A stretch of DNA of 64,000 bases from Pleurocapsa minor HA4230-MV1 (GCA_019359095.1 JAHHHZ010000036.1:124001-188000); one strand, 5' to 3'; counted from the first letter of the stretch, positions 36,814-46,717 are shown. The notes: a model not told the origin generated them from the letters alone. Program-made: numbers and translations.

Positions 36814-38677
36814 GATACAAATTCCCCTTAAAGTTCCGCTGAAGATGAGTAAATTAATGAAAACAACGCGGTTTTGGCAGGATAATTCCCTAATTTTACG
36901 CGAATTTAAGCACTTTCGCGCGATCGCCACCATCGCGATTATCTGTACTGTGCTGGCTGCTTTGTTTGAAGGGGGGACGGTAGGCTTGATCGCCTCTTTT
37001 CTCCAGGGACTAACCAACCCCAATGAGCCAGCAATTCGCACAGGGATTGAATGGTTAGATGTCTGGTTTTTAGCCACTAAAGCATCGGCGACGGCAAGAG
37101 TTTATCGAATATCGGCTTTAATTCTGGTGGCTATTTGGCTGCGTTCTGCTTTTAGTTATCTGGGAGACTTTTATGCTCAACTGACTCAATCTCGTTTGTG
37201 CGATCGCATTCGCGCCAGTTTGTTTGAGCAATTGCAGAGTTTGAATCTAAGCTATTACTCTAATAGTCGTTCAGGGGAATTAATCAATAGTCTGACGACT
37301 GAGATCAACCAACTACAGCAAGCTTTTAGCATCTTTTCTGGTCTGATTACGCGGGGGTCTACCTTGCTCGCCTATGTAATTTCCATGTTTTGGATCTCCT
37401 GGCAACTTTCTCTGGCTTCGGTGATGCTTTATAGCCTTCTATCAGTTGGTTTATCTAGACTGATTGGGATGGTACGAGAGGCTAGTTTTGCCGTACCCAC
37501 AACTAATGGTCATCTAGCTTCCGTGGCGATCGAATTTATCAATGGGATTCGGACGGTTACAGCCTCGGCAACGCAAAACTTTGAGCGGGGTAGATTTAAG
37601 GTAGCCAGTCAGGAGGTAATGAAGGCGCAAGATCGAGTGGCAAAAATTGGTTGCTCGATCAAACCTTTAGCCGAAGGGGCAGCTAGTACGATTTTGATCG
37701 TCATGGTGTTGGTGGCGTTTAATTTATTTATTGTGGATGGCAAATTCCGCGCTGCTTCGCTTTTAACTTTTATGTTCGTGTTATTTCGGATGATGCCCCT
37801 AGTACCGCAATTAAACTCAGCCAGGCAGGAGTTAAGCCGTTTCCAAGGTTCTATTGATAATATCAAACAACTTTTAGCCACCCAAGATAAAACTTATTTA
37901 ACCGATGGCGTAATTGAATTTACGCACTTAAACCAAGGCATAGACTTAGTTTCGGTTGATTTTGGCTACAATCCCCAAGAGTTAATTTTACGCAACATCA
38001 CTTTAGCGATCGCCAAGGGCAAAACTACCGCGTTAGTCGGCGCTTCTGGGGCAGGAAAAACCACTTTGGTGGACTTAATTCCCCGATTATACGACCCCAC
38101 CAGAGGGCAAATTCTAGTGGATGGCATCGATCTGCGCGATTTAAAGATTAATTCCCTACGTCAGAAAATGGCTGTAGTTAGCCAAGATACATTTATTTTT
38201 AACAATAGCGTCAGATACAACATTGCCTATGGTCTAGGAAATATAGATGAAGAGAAAATTTGGTCAGTAGCTAAATTAGCCAATGCGATGGAATTTATTG
38301 AGGAAATGCCCGAAAAAATGGACACCTTGTTAGGCGATCGCGGAGTTCGTTTATCGGGAGGTCAAAGACAGAGATTGGCGATCGCGCGGGCTTTATTGCG
38401 CCAACCAGAAATTTTGATTCTTGATGAAGCTACCAGTGCTTTGGATTCTGTAACGGAACGCTTAATTCAAGAGTCTTTAGCCAGACTTTCTTTAGGTCGC
38501 ACTGTCATTGTCATTGCCCATCGATTATCTACCATCGTTAATGCCGATAAAGTAGTGGTACTTGATGGAGGACGCATTGTTGAGCAAGGAAAATACCAAG
38601 ATTTGTTAGAGCAGCGCGGCAAGTTATGGCAATACCATCAAATGCAGTATGGTTCGCCTTCAATTAAGACAAATTAA
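36803..38677 (+). CDS. ABC transporter, fused membrane and ATPase domains (MsbA-like exporter)
   Basis: The 624-residue half-transporter has a six-helix membrane domain (about residues 35-340) and an ATPase with Walker A VGASGAGKTTLVDLI, signature [20 protein letters not shown], Walker B ILILDEATSALD and switch His in IAHRLST. It is expected to work as a homodimer. In this locus it is the only clear exporter, since no Wzx-type gene was seen, and it may flip lipid-linked repeat units or export a glycolipid (inference). The start is uncertain: 36803 overlaps the upstream gene by 11 bp, while an ATG at 36845 (MSKLMKTTRF) is equally plausible. Confidence 0.9.
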   Translation: MLIKIQIPLKVPLKMSKLMKTTRFWQDNSLILREFKHFRAIATIAIICTVLAALFEGGTVGLIASFLQGLTNPNEPAIRTGIEWLDVWFLATKASATARVYRISALILVAIWLRSAFSYLGDFYAQLTQSRLCDRIRASLFEQLQSLNLSYYSNSRSGELINSLTTEINQLQQAFSIFSGLITRGSTLLAYVISMFWISWQLSLASVMLYSLLSVGLSRLIGMVREASFAVPTTNGHLASVAIEFINGIRTVTASATQNFERGRFKVASQEVMKAQDRVAKIGCSIKPLAEGAASTILIVMVLVAFNLFIVDGKFRAASLLTFMFVLFRMMPLVPQLNSARQELSRFQGSIDNIKQLLATQDKTYLTDGVIEFTHLNQGIDLVSVDFGYNPQELILRNITLAIAKGKTTALVGASGAGKTTLVDLIPRLYDPTRGQILVDGIDLRDLKINSLRQKMAVVSQDTFIFNNSVRYNIAYGLGNIDEEKIWSVAKLANAMEFIEEMPEKMDTLLGDRGVRLSGGQRQRLAIARALLRQPEILILDEATSALDSVTERLIQESLARLSLGRTVIVIAHRLSTIVNADKVVVLDGGRIVEQGKYQDLLEQRGKLWQYHQMQYGSPSIKTN

Positions 38678-38748
38678 AGCAAATTCAAGTCTGTTTAAGC
38701 TATTTAATCAATTTATTTAATCCAAACTACTGAACAAAGTCGTAGTTA

Positions 38749-39942
38749 ATGAAAATTTTACTTACCATTCACCACAATCTAGATCCCAATACAGGAGCGC
38801 CTGGCAGCACTCTTAAACTGGGTCAAGAGTACCAAAATCTAGGACACCAGGTAGAATACTACTCCTTTGATAATCTGCCTAGTTGGATTCATGCCAAGGT
38901 CAAGTCCTTAGTATTTGCCTGGTTTGTCGCGGTGCATATAGCTAATCTTTGCCGTCGGCAAGCAGTGGAGATAATTGATGCTTCCACGGGTAATGCCTGG
39001 ATTTGGGCAAAAATGCGTCGCAAGTCTCGTGCCAAACTCCCCCTATTGGTCACGCGCAGTCATGGTTTAGAACATATCGTCCATCTAGAGCAGCTAGAGT
39101 CAGCTAAACAAGGAAAATTGCGTCTGAGTTGGAAATATCCTCTATATCATGGTGGCTATCGCCTGTGGGAAGTCGCTACTTCGATGCGCTATGCCGATTT
39201 AGTTTTTCAACGCAACCATCATGACTTGGAATATGCCACCGAACAATTGGGCATCAAACCAGAACAGTCCCATGTCGTTCCCTATGGTATTCCCGAAACT
39301 TTTATCAATCTTCCCTTTGAGCCATTATTAGACTCTACACCCATAGCGATCGCCCTGGTGGCAACTTATCTTCCCCGCAAAGGCATTGACTATAGCATTC
39401 CCGCCCTCAATACCATCCTGGAGCGTTATCCCCAGATTACGGTGAGTATGTTGGGAACTGGTTGTCCAGCCGAGCAGGTTTATGCCGACTTTAAACCAGA
39501 GCTGCGCGATCGCGTCCACGTCATGCCTCATTATCACCATGACCAATTACCTACTTTACTTCAAGGACACCAAATTAAGCTTTTTCCCTCTCTGGCAGAA
39601 GGATTCGGTATTGTCCTGATCGAAGCCATGGCTTGTGGTCTAGCCCCCATAACTACGGCGATCGATGGTCCCAAAGAAATTGTCACGGATGGACAGGACG
39701 GAATTTTAATTCCCCCTCGCGATCGTCAGGCGATCGAGCAAGCTTTAGAACGGTTAATTAGCGATCGCCCCTATTTAGAACAACTGCGTCGCCAGGCCTA
39801 TGATACCGCTCAAAAATACAGTTGGACAGCCGTTGCCCAACAACAACTCGCTCTCTATGAGAAAGCTTTAGATCGACACCAAGAAAAAGTTAGTAAAGGA
39901 GACTTAAACTGTGATTGCCCATCTCAGCCATCAGTTGAATAA
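38749..39942 (+). CDS. Family 4 glycosyltransferase
   Basis: The 397-residue protein is a GT-B enzyme with MKILLTIHHNLDPNTGAPGS at the N-terminus and the GT4 donor site LFPSLAEGFGIVLIEAMACG. RSHGLEHIVHLEQLES forms part of the acceptor half. It is cytosolic and follows the exporter gene. Its 3' end overlaps the next gene by 32 bp. The sugar is not predictable. Confidence 0.88.
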   Translation: MKILLTIHHNLDPNTGAPGSTLKLGQEYQNLGHQVEYYSFDNLPSWIHAKVKSLVFAWFVAVHIANLCRRQAVEIIDASTGNAWIWAKMRRKSRAKLPLLVTRSHGLEHIVHLEQLESAKQGKLRLSWKYPLYHGGYRLWEVATSMRYADLVFQRNHHDLEYATEQLGIKPEQSHVVPYGIPETFINLPFEPLLDSTPIAIALVATYLPRKGIDYSIPALNTILERYPQITVSMLGTGCPAEQVYADFKPELRDRVHVMPHYHHDQLPTLLQGHQIKLFPSLAEGFGIVLIEAMACGLAPITTAIDGPKEIVTDGQDGILIPPRDRQAIEQALERLISDRPYLEQLRRQAYDTAQKYSWTAVAQQQLALYEKALDRHQEKVSKGDLNCDCPSQPSVE

Positions 39943-40957
39943 CATTGAGCCTTTTGAATCTCTGCTCTCAATCGTCATCCCAGTTTTTAATGAAGAGGAA
40001 AATATTCTCCAGCTTTATGAACGTCTGGTTAGTGCAGCACCCAGTTGGGATTTAGCTTTTGAAGTGATCCTGGTGGATGATGGCAGCAGCGATAAAACTC
40101 TTGGTCTGTTGCGACAACTTCATCAGCAAGATGCTCGATTCAAATATATTAGTTTCTCCCGTAACTTTGGTCATCAAACCGCTGTTAGTGCTGGTCTTCG
40201 CTACACCAAAGGCAATGTCATTGCAGTGATGGATGCCGATTTGCAAGATCCGCCAGAAGAACTTTACCGCTTCCTCCACAAGTGGGAGCAAGGTTATCAA
40301 GTAATTTATGGCATTCGGACTAAGCGTAAAGAAAATATCTTCAAACGTTCTGCCTATCACGTTTTTTACCGCATCCTAGCTTGGTGTTCTTCCATCGATA
40401 TTCCCTTGGATTCAGGCGATTTTTGTGTCATGGATCGATCGGTGGTGGATTGGCTCAATGCTCTGCCTGAACGCAATCGTTTTGTAAGAGGCTTACGCTC
40501 TTGGGTTGGTTATCGGCAAATTGGTATTCCCTATGAGCGACACATGCGTTTAGCTGGAGAAGTTAAATATACTTTCCAAAAACTTTTACGGCTGGCTTTT
40601 GATGGCATCATCAACTTTTCTTACCGACCTTTGCAAATTAGTGGCACTTTCGGTCTGCTAGTCTGCTTGCTCTCCTTTATCGGCATTATCTTTGTGGTGC
40701 TACATCGAATTTTAGATTTTAAAGTCTTTGGTTATTCCCCTCAAGATGTTCCTGGTTTTACTTCCTTGGTCTTAGCAGTGCTATTTATTGGTGGAGTGCA
40801 ACTGTTGACTATGGGCTTATTTGGGGAATATCTCGGGCGAATCTTCGATGAAGTGAAGCAGCGACCTCTTTATATAGTCAAAGAACAAGAAGGTTTTAAA
40901 GTCCATGAAGGATCTTATAGCGCCGCTACTCTATTGCCAGGAGACTTAAAACGTTAA
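39911..40957 (+). CDS. Polyprenyl-phosphate glycosyltransferase (GT2, GtrB/DPM1-like)
   Basis: The 348-residue protein has a DPM1-like GT2 domain: LSIVIPVFNEEENILQLYER, VILVDDGSSDKTL, AVMDADLQDPPEEL and SGDFCVMDRSVVDW. It closes with two C-terminal membrane helices (about 230-260 and 270-300), the layout of GtrB. It should make polyprenyl-phosphate-linked monosaccharide for a GT-C enzyme outside the membrane. The GTG start at 39911 has AAAGGAG with about 9 nt spacing and lies inside the preceding gene. The methyltransferase, flippase-like, FAD and large membrane-protein genes downstream may handle its product. Confidence 0.9.
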   Translation: MIAHLSHQLNNIEPFESLLSIVIPVFNEEENILQLYERLVSAAPSWDLAFEVILVDDGSSDKTLGLLRQLHQQDARFKYISFSRNFGHQTAVSAGLRYTKGNVIAVMDADLQDPPEELYRFLHKWEQGYQVIYGIRTKRKENIFKRSAYHVFYRILAWCSSIDIPLDSGDFCVMDRSVVDWLNALPERNRFVRGLRSWVGYRQIGIPYERHMRLAGEVKYTFQKLLRLAFDGIINFSYRPLQISGTFGLLVCLLSFIGIIFVVLHRILDFKVFGYSPQDVPGFTSLVLAVLFIGGVQLLTMGLFGEYLGRIFDEVKQRPLYIVKEQEGFKVHEGSYSAATLLPGDLKR

Positions 40958-41001
40958 ATTAGCAGTTTTTTTGACACTTATTACCAGACAGGAGTTTAAA
41001 T

Positions 41002-41949
41002 ATGAGTTGTATTATGTGTGGAACTCAAGCGAGTCAGGCGATCGCTCAAGGAACAGATTATGAATATCATACCAAGCCAGACACTTTTAAAATAGTCGAA
41101 TGCTCTGGATGCAAGCATGTATATATTCACCCGATGCCAACGATTGAGGAAATTCCTGCCCTTTATCCATCCACTTATTACACCATAAATCCTCAATCAC
41201 CTAATTATATTAAGGGTTTTATTCTGGAAACTCAAACCTCAATGGGTGTAAAGCGAACCCTCAAGTTTATCAAAGATCGTTCGATCCATTCTGTGGTTGA
41301 TATTGGCTGTGGTAACGCCCATCGGCTGCTTAAACTTGCTGATGTTCTTGGTAATCAGGTCAAACTGATTGGCTTGGATTTGCAGCACGAATCATCCACC
41401 ATCACTGCTGCCCAAGAGAAAGGAGTTGTTCTGGTCGAAGGCAATTTAGAAAGTGATTTGAGTGCCTTACCAGATGGAGAGTGTGATTTTATCATTATGA
41501 ACCAGGTAATAGAACACCTGCGAGATCCCAAATTAGCCTTACAAGCTTTGCACCAAAAACTATCACCAGAAGGTATATTGCTGATTGAAACTCCCAACGT
41601 CGGTGGACTGGATTACCGCCTATTTAAGCAAAGATATTGGGGACATTGGCACATTCCTCGACATCTCAATTTATTTACCCAAAAATCTCTAGCATCCCTA
41701 GCAAATCAGACGGGATACAAAGTCATTCAACAGGGTTCTTTGCCATCTCCAGGCCCGTGGATTCTCAGCTTACGCAATTTTATCGGTCTTAACAGTATCA
41801 AAAAAAGTACTGGTTCAATTAAATCTTGGGCTGAATTTATCTGCTTTAGAAATTTTTTCGTGGTCAGCTTTTTTACTCTCCTAGATTCCCTAACTATTAA
41901 ATTAGGAATTCCCTCTTCTAATCAATTTGTAGTAATCGGCAAAAAATAA
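41002..41949 (+). CDS. Class I SAM methyltransferase with N-terminal zinc-ribbon-like motif
   Basis: The 315-residue protein begins SCIMCGTQ and continues to VECSGCKHVYIHPMP, two CxxC pairs about 30 residues apart that suggest a zinc ribbon. The methyltransferase core is VVDIGCGNAHRLLKLADVLG, FIIMNQVIEHLRDPKLALQA and LLIETPNVGGLDYRLF. The layout matches C-methyltransferases acting on nucleotide or lipid-linked sugars, though these usually also have a C-terminal domain missing here. AGGAG with 7 nt spacing precedes the ATG. It is the second gene of the GT2/flippase/FAD group. Confidence 0.83.
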   Translation: MSCIMCGTQASQAIAQGTDYEYHTKPDTFKIVECSGCKHVYIHPMPTIEEIPALYPSTYYTINPQSPNYIKGFILETQTSMGVKRTLKFIKDRSIHSVVDIGCGNAHRLLKLADVLGNQVKLIGLDLQHESSTITAAQEKGVVLVEGNLESDLSALPDGECDFIIMNQVIEHLRDPKLALQALHQKLSPEGILLIETPNVGGLDYRLFKQRYWGHWHIPRHLNLFTQKSLASLANQTGYKVIQQGSLPSPGPWILSLRNFIGLNSIKKSTGSIKSWAEFICFRNFFVVSFFTLLDSLTIKLGIPSSNQFVVIGKK

Positions 41950-41991
41950 ACATATTTTTTTTTCATTTTTTTCATAGGGAGAGCTTTAGCT

Positions 41992-42948
41992 TTGAAGCGA
42001 AATCAACTTGTTTTACTAGGCTGGATCATCAGTTTTTTATTTTTAGGTCTTGTCCTGCGAGATGTTAATTGGTTCTCAGTCAAAGAAGCCTTAGTCAGAG
42101 TACCTTGGATATTTCCGCTGATGATGATCGTCACAACTTGTTCAGGATTTGTCCTGAGATCCTGGCGGTGGCAATTTCTGCTTCCTCGGGGCATCCCTAT
42201 CCAAGATTCTTTAGGAGCAGTGGTTTTAGGCTATGCTGCCAACAACGTTTTACCAGCCCGCCTGGGTGAAATCGTCCGCGCCCAAGCTATTGGTCAAAAA
42301 TGCCAGATTAGTCGTTCTCTAGCTTTAGCCAGCATCTTTGTAGAACGGGTTTTTGATGGGCTAGTGCTGACTTGTCTCTTATATTTGGGCATTAGAGGAA
42401 GTAATATACCCCCTTGGGCTTCATCCCTAGGAGTTTTAGGATTAAGCCTGTTTGGTAGCGCCCTAACTATAGTCTTACTTTTGGCACTGACTCGCTCTCG
42501 ATGGGAGAAAAAAATTGAGCGGCTGTCTTCGTCAAAGTTGCGTAACATCCTAAAACAGTTTGGTGGCGGACTAACCTTAGTCTGGAGTAGTCCATTTTTG
42601 CCGATCACTATTTTGGGCTTAAGTCTCACTGTTTGGTTAGTTGAGGGCGTTACTTACTACATCGCGATTCAAGCCTTTGAACTACAAGTCCCCACTACGG
42701 CAGCTTTGTTTGTAATGGGACTAATTAACTTAGGTATTTTAATTCCTAGTGCGCCAGGATATTTAGGTGCTTTTCACTATTTCGGTATCTTAGCCTTGAG
42801 TGCCTGGCAAATTCCTAGAGAAGAAGCTTTAGCTTGCGTGATAGTTATTCATGCTTGTCTCTACTTTCCGATTACTATCTGGGGCTTAGGCTATATTCCC
42901 TACTTTGGGTTTTCTTCATTAGGCAAATTGAGCAGTGAAGTTAAGTAA
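41992..42948 (+). CDS. UPF0104 / lysylphosphatidylglycerol-synthase membrane-region protein
   Basis: The 318-residue protein has 7-8 hydrophobic segments. GYAANNVLPARLGEIVRAQA is the hallmark of the LPG synthase membrane region (UPF0104, YbhN), a flippase-like domain without the aminoacyl-transferase part. It may move a lipid-linked sugar made by the GT2 enzyme at 39911-40957 across the plasma membrane (inference). The start is TTG, with AGGGAGAG a short distance upstream; no ATG is available near the first helix (KRNQLVLLGWIISFLF). Confidence 0.85.
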   Translation: MKRNQLVLLGWIISFLFLGLVLRDVNWFSVKEALVRVPWIFPLMMIVTTCSGFVLRSWRWQFLLPRGIPIQDSLGAVVLGYAANNVLPARLGEIVRAQAIGQKCQISRSLALASIFVERVFDGLVLTCLLYLGIRGSNIPPWASSLGVLGLSLFGSALTIVLLLALTRSRWEKKIERLSSSKLRNILKQFGGGLTLVWSSPFLPITILGLSLTVWLVEGVTYYIAIQAFELQVPTTAALFVMGLINLGILIPSAPGYLGAFHYFGILALSAWQIPREEALACVIVIHACLYFPITIWGLGYIPYFGFSSLGKLSSEVK

Positions 42949-43017
42949 ATTGAGTTTAAAATTCTGGCGATCGCACTAAATAAATCAAATAAATTAAGAT
43001 GGAGTATTAATCTAACC

Positions 43018-44310
43018 ATGAGTCTATTGATTGTCGGTGGTGGGGCAACGGGTTTAGCAGCAGCCTATATTGCTGCCAAGCGAGGAGAACAGGTAACTTT
43101 AATCGAGGCTTCTGACAAGCTGGGAGGACTTTTATCTACTTTTGAGGTGGGGGGGACTAGGCTAGAATACTTTTACCATCATTTTTTTACCCACGATCGC
43201 GAAATTAATTGGCTACTAGAAGAAATGCATCTTGCTCAGGATGTTCATTTTGTCGAAACCAACATGGGGATGTATCGCTACAGAAAAATTCATCCTTTTG
43301 CTACTACCAAGGATTTACTCTTGTTTCCCGAATTGAGCATTATTGATAAACTCCGTTTTGGACTAACCAGCATCTTTTTATCCCGTCAACGTAACTGGCA
43401 AAAATATGAAAATATTTCAGCTTTAGACTGGTTCTATAAGTGGGCTGGTAAAAGAGCAACTGACTCAATTTGGCAGCCAATGTTAAAAATTAAATTTGGC
43501 GAATATGCCGATCAAATCCCCCTTTCTTGGATGATCGGACGCATGACTCAAAGATTGAAATCTCGTTCTGGTGGTAAAGAAAAATTGGGCTATCTCAAAG
43601 GTAGTTTGCAAAGATTAGTCGATGTTTTGGAGTTTCGTCTTAAAGAGTTGGACGTAAAAATTGTTAAAAATGCGCCAGTTACCGAACTTCTGTTAAACAA
43701 TCAGCAAGTAATCGGGGTCAATACTACTTTAGGCGAGTTTAAGGCGGACAAAACCTTAGTAACGATCCCCACAATCTATTTAGCCAAACTAATTCCCGAA
43801 GATTTTGCTAATTATCGCCAGCAATTAGAACAAATTGAATATTTTGGAGCGATTTGCGTGGTAGTTATCTCGCAAAAGCCGTTAAGTAATATTTATTGGC
43901 TTAATATTGGCGATCCTGGTTTTGAATTTGGTGGCGTAATTGAACAAACTAACTTTCTACCACCAGCAGAGTATCAAGGATTACACCTTACTTATTTATC
44001 TCGTTATGCCACCTGGAATGAAGCAATACTCCACAAAAGCGATGAGGAAATTGCCACTCTTTTTAAAGACCAATTAACCTCAATCTTTCCCGATTTAGAC
44101 AGTAAAGGAATTAAGGAAATAAAAGTTTTTCGCACTAAGACGGCTGCTACAGTTTGTGACCAAAACTTTTCTCAAAAAATTCCCAATTATAAAACACCAA
44201 TTCCCAATCTTTATGTTGCCAATATGGCTCATGTATATCCTGATGAAAGAAGTGTAAATAATAGTATTAAGGTGGCTTTAAATGTAGATGCTGTTCTAAA
44301 AAGTAATTAA
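43018..44310 (+). CDS. NAD(P)/FAD-dependent oxidoreductase (amine-oxidase/PPOX-like)
   Basis: The 430-residue protein starts MSLLIVGGGATGLAAAYIAA, a Rossmann FAD site, followed by LIEASDKLGGLLSTFEVGG. The C-terminal FAD contact is NLYVANMAHVYPDERSVNNS. The middle (YFYHHFFTHDREINWLLEEM) is typical of a group found with glycosyltransferases and UPF0104 proteins in polysaccharide and glycolipid clusters. It is not a phytoene desaturase or UDP-galactopyranose mutase by motif. Oxidation or epimerisation of a lipid-linked sugar is a guess from context only. Confidence 0.78.
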   Translation: MSLLIVGGGATGLAAAYIAAKRGEQVTLIEASDKLGGLLSTFEVGGTRLEYFYHHFFTHDREINWLLEEMHLAQDVHFVETNMGMYRYRKIHPFATTKDLLLFPELSIIDKLRFGLTSIFLSRQRNWQKYENISALDWFYKWAGKRATDSIWQPMLKIKFGEYADQIPLSWMIGRMTQRLKSRSGGKEKLGYLKGSLQRLVDVLEFRLKELDVKIVKNAPVTELLLNNQQVIGVNTTLGEFKADKTLVTIPTIYLAKLIPEDFANYRQQLEQIEYFGAICVVVISQKPLSNIYWLNIGDPGFEFGGVIEQTNFLPPAEYQGLHLTYLSRYATWNEAILHKSDEEIATLFKDQLTSIFPDLDSKGIKEIKVFRTKTAATVCDQNFSQKIPNYKTPIPNLYVANMAHVYPDERSVNNSIKVALNVDAVLKSN

Positions 44311-44342
44311 CAAATAGATATTAGTAATCAGTAATTATTCAA

Positions 44343-46046
44343 ATGAAATCTAATATAAATAAAAGTTTATTCCAACCATTAGCTAATTTAAAACCAACTC
44401 TAGAAAGATCTTTACTAGAGATAATTATTAAAATCTTTAGTGGGGATTCTAGTCGAAGCTATCAATTATTTTTTCTGTTATTAATCGGCATTGTTGCTAG
44501 CCTCTCAATTATTTTAATTAATATTGGCATACCGCCTATTAATGCTTTACCGACGGATATCAGTATCTTACTTGAGAGTGGTTGGAGAATTATTAATGGT
44601 CAAACTCCCCATCTGGATTACTATTCTCCTCTAGGTATATTTACTAGTTTGCCGATCGCTTTTGGCATGAAAATTAGTTCCCCCTCAGCTTCCTCGATCG
44701 CCTATGGTAATGTGCTGCTGTTGGTTATTTTCACCCCTTGGGCATGGTTAATTGCTCGCGATCGCTTATCTGTCCTCAATGCCTTTTTGTTCGCTCTATT
44801 TATGGCGTTGCTGCTAGTCACCCCCAGACCATTAGGCAGCCCCATGAGCGAGGTTAGCTATGCTATGCTCTACAATCGGCAGGCATTTGTCTTTTTATCG
44901 ATGCTTTGCTTGGAAATATTTATTACGCACCGCACTCCCGAAAAAGCTTCAACTAAAAGCCAATTTCTCGGTGGGTTATCAAGTGGTATTTTATTTACTT
45001 TAATTTTTTATTGTAAGGTTAATTACTTTGCGATCGCCATATTTGCCATCTTGCTTCATCTCATTTTCTTTCCCTTTTCAAAAGCATGGGTTTTAGGTTT
45101 TCTTAGTAGTGTATTCAGTGTGTTTATTGGCATATATATTTTGTTTGATGTCAATTTATTAGCTTATCTTGCCAATATTTCTTTTGCTGCCCAAAGTCAA
45201 GACAAAATTCAAAAGCTGCATAATTTAAAAGGAGTATTATTTGATAACTTTTATTGGCTTTATTTGATATTCACGTTAATAGTTATTAATTCTTTAAATC
45301 AAAATAAAAACACTCCTGAATTATCTGATTTTTGGCATAAAACTAGACCGCAAATCATCGCCACGTTTGTCGCATTATCGGGAATATTAATTTGTGGTAC
45401 TAACTCTCAAGCTACAGATATTCCGCTCTTTTTTGTAGCAGGACTCATTTTGTTAGAACAGCTTCGGCGTGAATTTCAACTTCATAATTATTCAGTCAAT
45501 AGCTTCTCAGGCTTAAAATACTTCTTGACAATTGCGATCGTAACTTTATTTTGTGCTGTAATTCTACTCCAAGATCTCGGCAGTATTACTTCTGCTGTAC
45601 TGTCAAACAAATTAAAACTTACTACTCTGGCTCAGTCTCAGCAATTACATTCAAAAACGATGTCCGACTTATTAGTAGTAGAAAAGTCCGCTGACTATCC
45701 AATCATGATTAATGATGGATTGGATTTAATCAGTCCATACAAATCAAAAGATAGTCGAGTTTTGGCACTGGATTTTGCCAATCCTTTCTCCTTTGCTTTA
45801 GAGTTGCCTCCACCCACAGGTGATGCTCTATGGTGGCATTATCACCATACATTCAGCCAAGAATCTTTTCCTGAAGCGGAAAAAGTTTTTCGAGACGTTA
45901 ATTTAGTAATTATCCCCAAGCAAAGTGATGAAGGTAGTAGTGCTTCTAAGTATATGCAAGAAATATATGGAGACTATTTGCAGCAAAATTTCCAAAAACA
46001 AAATGAATCTAAATTTTGGACGTTATGGACTAGGACATTAAAGTAA
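44343..46046 (+). CDS. Large multi-pass membrane protein, possible GT-C glycosyltransferase
   Basis: The 567-residue protein has about 10-12 hydrophobic segments. The first extracytoplasmic loop, PTDISILLESGWRIINGQTP followed by HLDYYSPLG, resembles the acidic first loop of GT39-type enzymes. The last 130 residues are soluble, with LPPPTGDALWWHYHHTF. As the last gene of the plus-strand block, it could use a polyprenyl-linked sugar from the GT2 enzyme upstream; this is inferred from position and topology. I do not recognise an exact family. Confidence 0.65.
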   Translation: MKSNINKSLFQPLANLKPTLERSLLEIIIKIFSGDSSRSYQLFFLLLIGIVASLSIILINIGIPPINALPTDISILLESGWRIINGQTPHLDYYSPLGIFTSLPIAFGMKISSPSASSIAYGNVLLLVIFTPWAWLIARDRLSVLNAFLFALFMALLLVTPRPLGSPMSEVSYAMLYNRQAFVFLSMLCLEIFITHRTPEKASTKSQFLGGLSSGILFTLIFYCKVNYFAIAIFAILLHLIFFPFSKAWVLGFLSSVFSVFIGIYILFDVNLLAYLANISFAAQSQDKIQKLHNLKGVLFDNFYWLYLIFTLIVINSLNQNKNTPELSDFWHKTRPQIIATFVALSGILICGTNSQATDIPLFFVAGLILLEQLRREFQLHNYSVNSFSGLKYFLTIAIVTLFCAVILLQDLGSITSAVLSNKLKLTTLAQSQQLHSKTMSDLLVVEKSADYPIMINDGLDLISPYKSKDSRVLALDFANPFSFALELPPPTGDALWWHYHHTFSQESFPEAEKVFRDVNLVIIPKQSDEGSSASKYMQEIYGDYLQQNFQKQNESKFWTLWTRTLK

Positions 46047-46086
46047 ATCGTTAAATCTTTTGCAGTCGAAAAAAGATTTGGTAACC

Positions 46087-46121
46087 AGTAATCAATAATT
46101 AGTAATTAGTAATCAGTAATC
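46087..46121 (+). repeat. AGTAATC heptamer array, 5 units
   Basis: Units AGTAATC, AATAATT, AGTAATT, AGTAATC and AGTAATC fill the spacer between the membrane-protein gene and recR, which end toward each other. Confidence 0.75.
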
Positions 46122-46123
46122 AA

Positions 46124-46717
46124 TCAATCCAATTCCCGTCTACCTTCTAAAGCCCTAGCGAGGGTAACTTCATCAGCATATTCTAAATCCCCGCCCATGG
46201 GCAAGCCAAAAGCAATTCTAGTCACTTTAGTGAAAGGTCTAACTAAACCATTGATATACAGCGTCGTGGTTTCCCCTTCAACACTAGGGCTAATCGCCAA
46301 AATCACCTCTTTAATTTGCTCTTTAGTTAAGCGACGTACTAAAGCTTCAATATTAAGCTGTTCAGGGCCAATCCCGTCCATGGGAGAAATTACGCCACCC
46401 AAGACATGATATAAACCACGATATTCTCGGGTTTTTTCCAAGGCAATAGTGTCACGAGAGTCAGCGACGACACAAATGGTAGTGCGATCGCGATTTTGAT
46501 TACTACAAATTGCACAAATCGGTTCAGCAGAAAGATGAAAACAAACCTTGCATAAGCCAACCTGCTGTTTAGCAGTAACTAGAGCCTGAGCTAATGCTCG
46601 AACTTCTTTTTCAGGACGTTTGATGAGGTGTAAAGCCAGTCTTTGGGCGGTTTTCGGCCCGACTCCTGGTAAAAGCTGTAGCTGCTCAATTAAACGAGCT
46701 AAAGGAGGCGTATAAAT
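46124..46717 (-). CDS. recR: Recombination protein RecR with ATT start codon
   Basis: The full 197-residue RecR frame runs from an ATT codon at 46717. Translating upstream of the TTG at 46441 gives uninterrupted RecR sequence: [20 protein letters not shown] (helix-hairpin-helix), then the zinc finger CKVC (residues 56-59) and CAIC (68-71), then the Toprim domain with [20 protein letters not shown] and [19 protein letters not shown]. The frame is closed by a TAA six codons before the ATT, and no ATG, GTG or TTG lies in frame at the N-terminus. GGAG sits 6 nt before the ATT. RecR works with RecO and RecF to load RecA on gapped DNA. The gene is isolated within the polysaccharide region. Confidence 0.93.
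   Translation of the reverse strand: MYTPPLARLIEQLQLLPGVGPKTAQRLALHLIKRPEKEVRALAQALVTAKQQVGLCKVCFHLSAEPICAICSNQNRDRTTICVVADSRDTIALEKTREYRGLYHVLGGVISPMDGIGPEQLNIEALVRRLTKEQIKEVILAISPSVEGETTTLYINGLVRPFTKVTRIAFGLPMGGDLEYADEVTLARALEGRRELD

Noticed and set aside
46124-46441. A 105-residue RecR fragment that might be a pseudogene
   Set aside because: The frame continues without a stop to 46717 and encodes the full N-terminal half, so the gene is complete with an ATT start.
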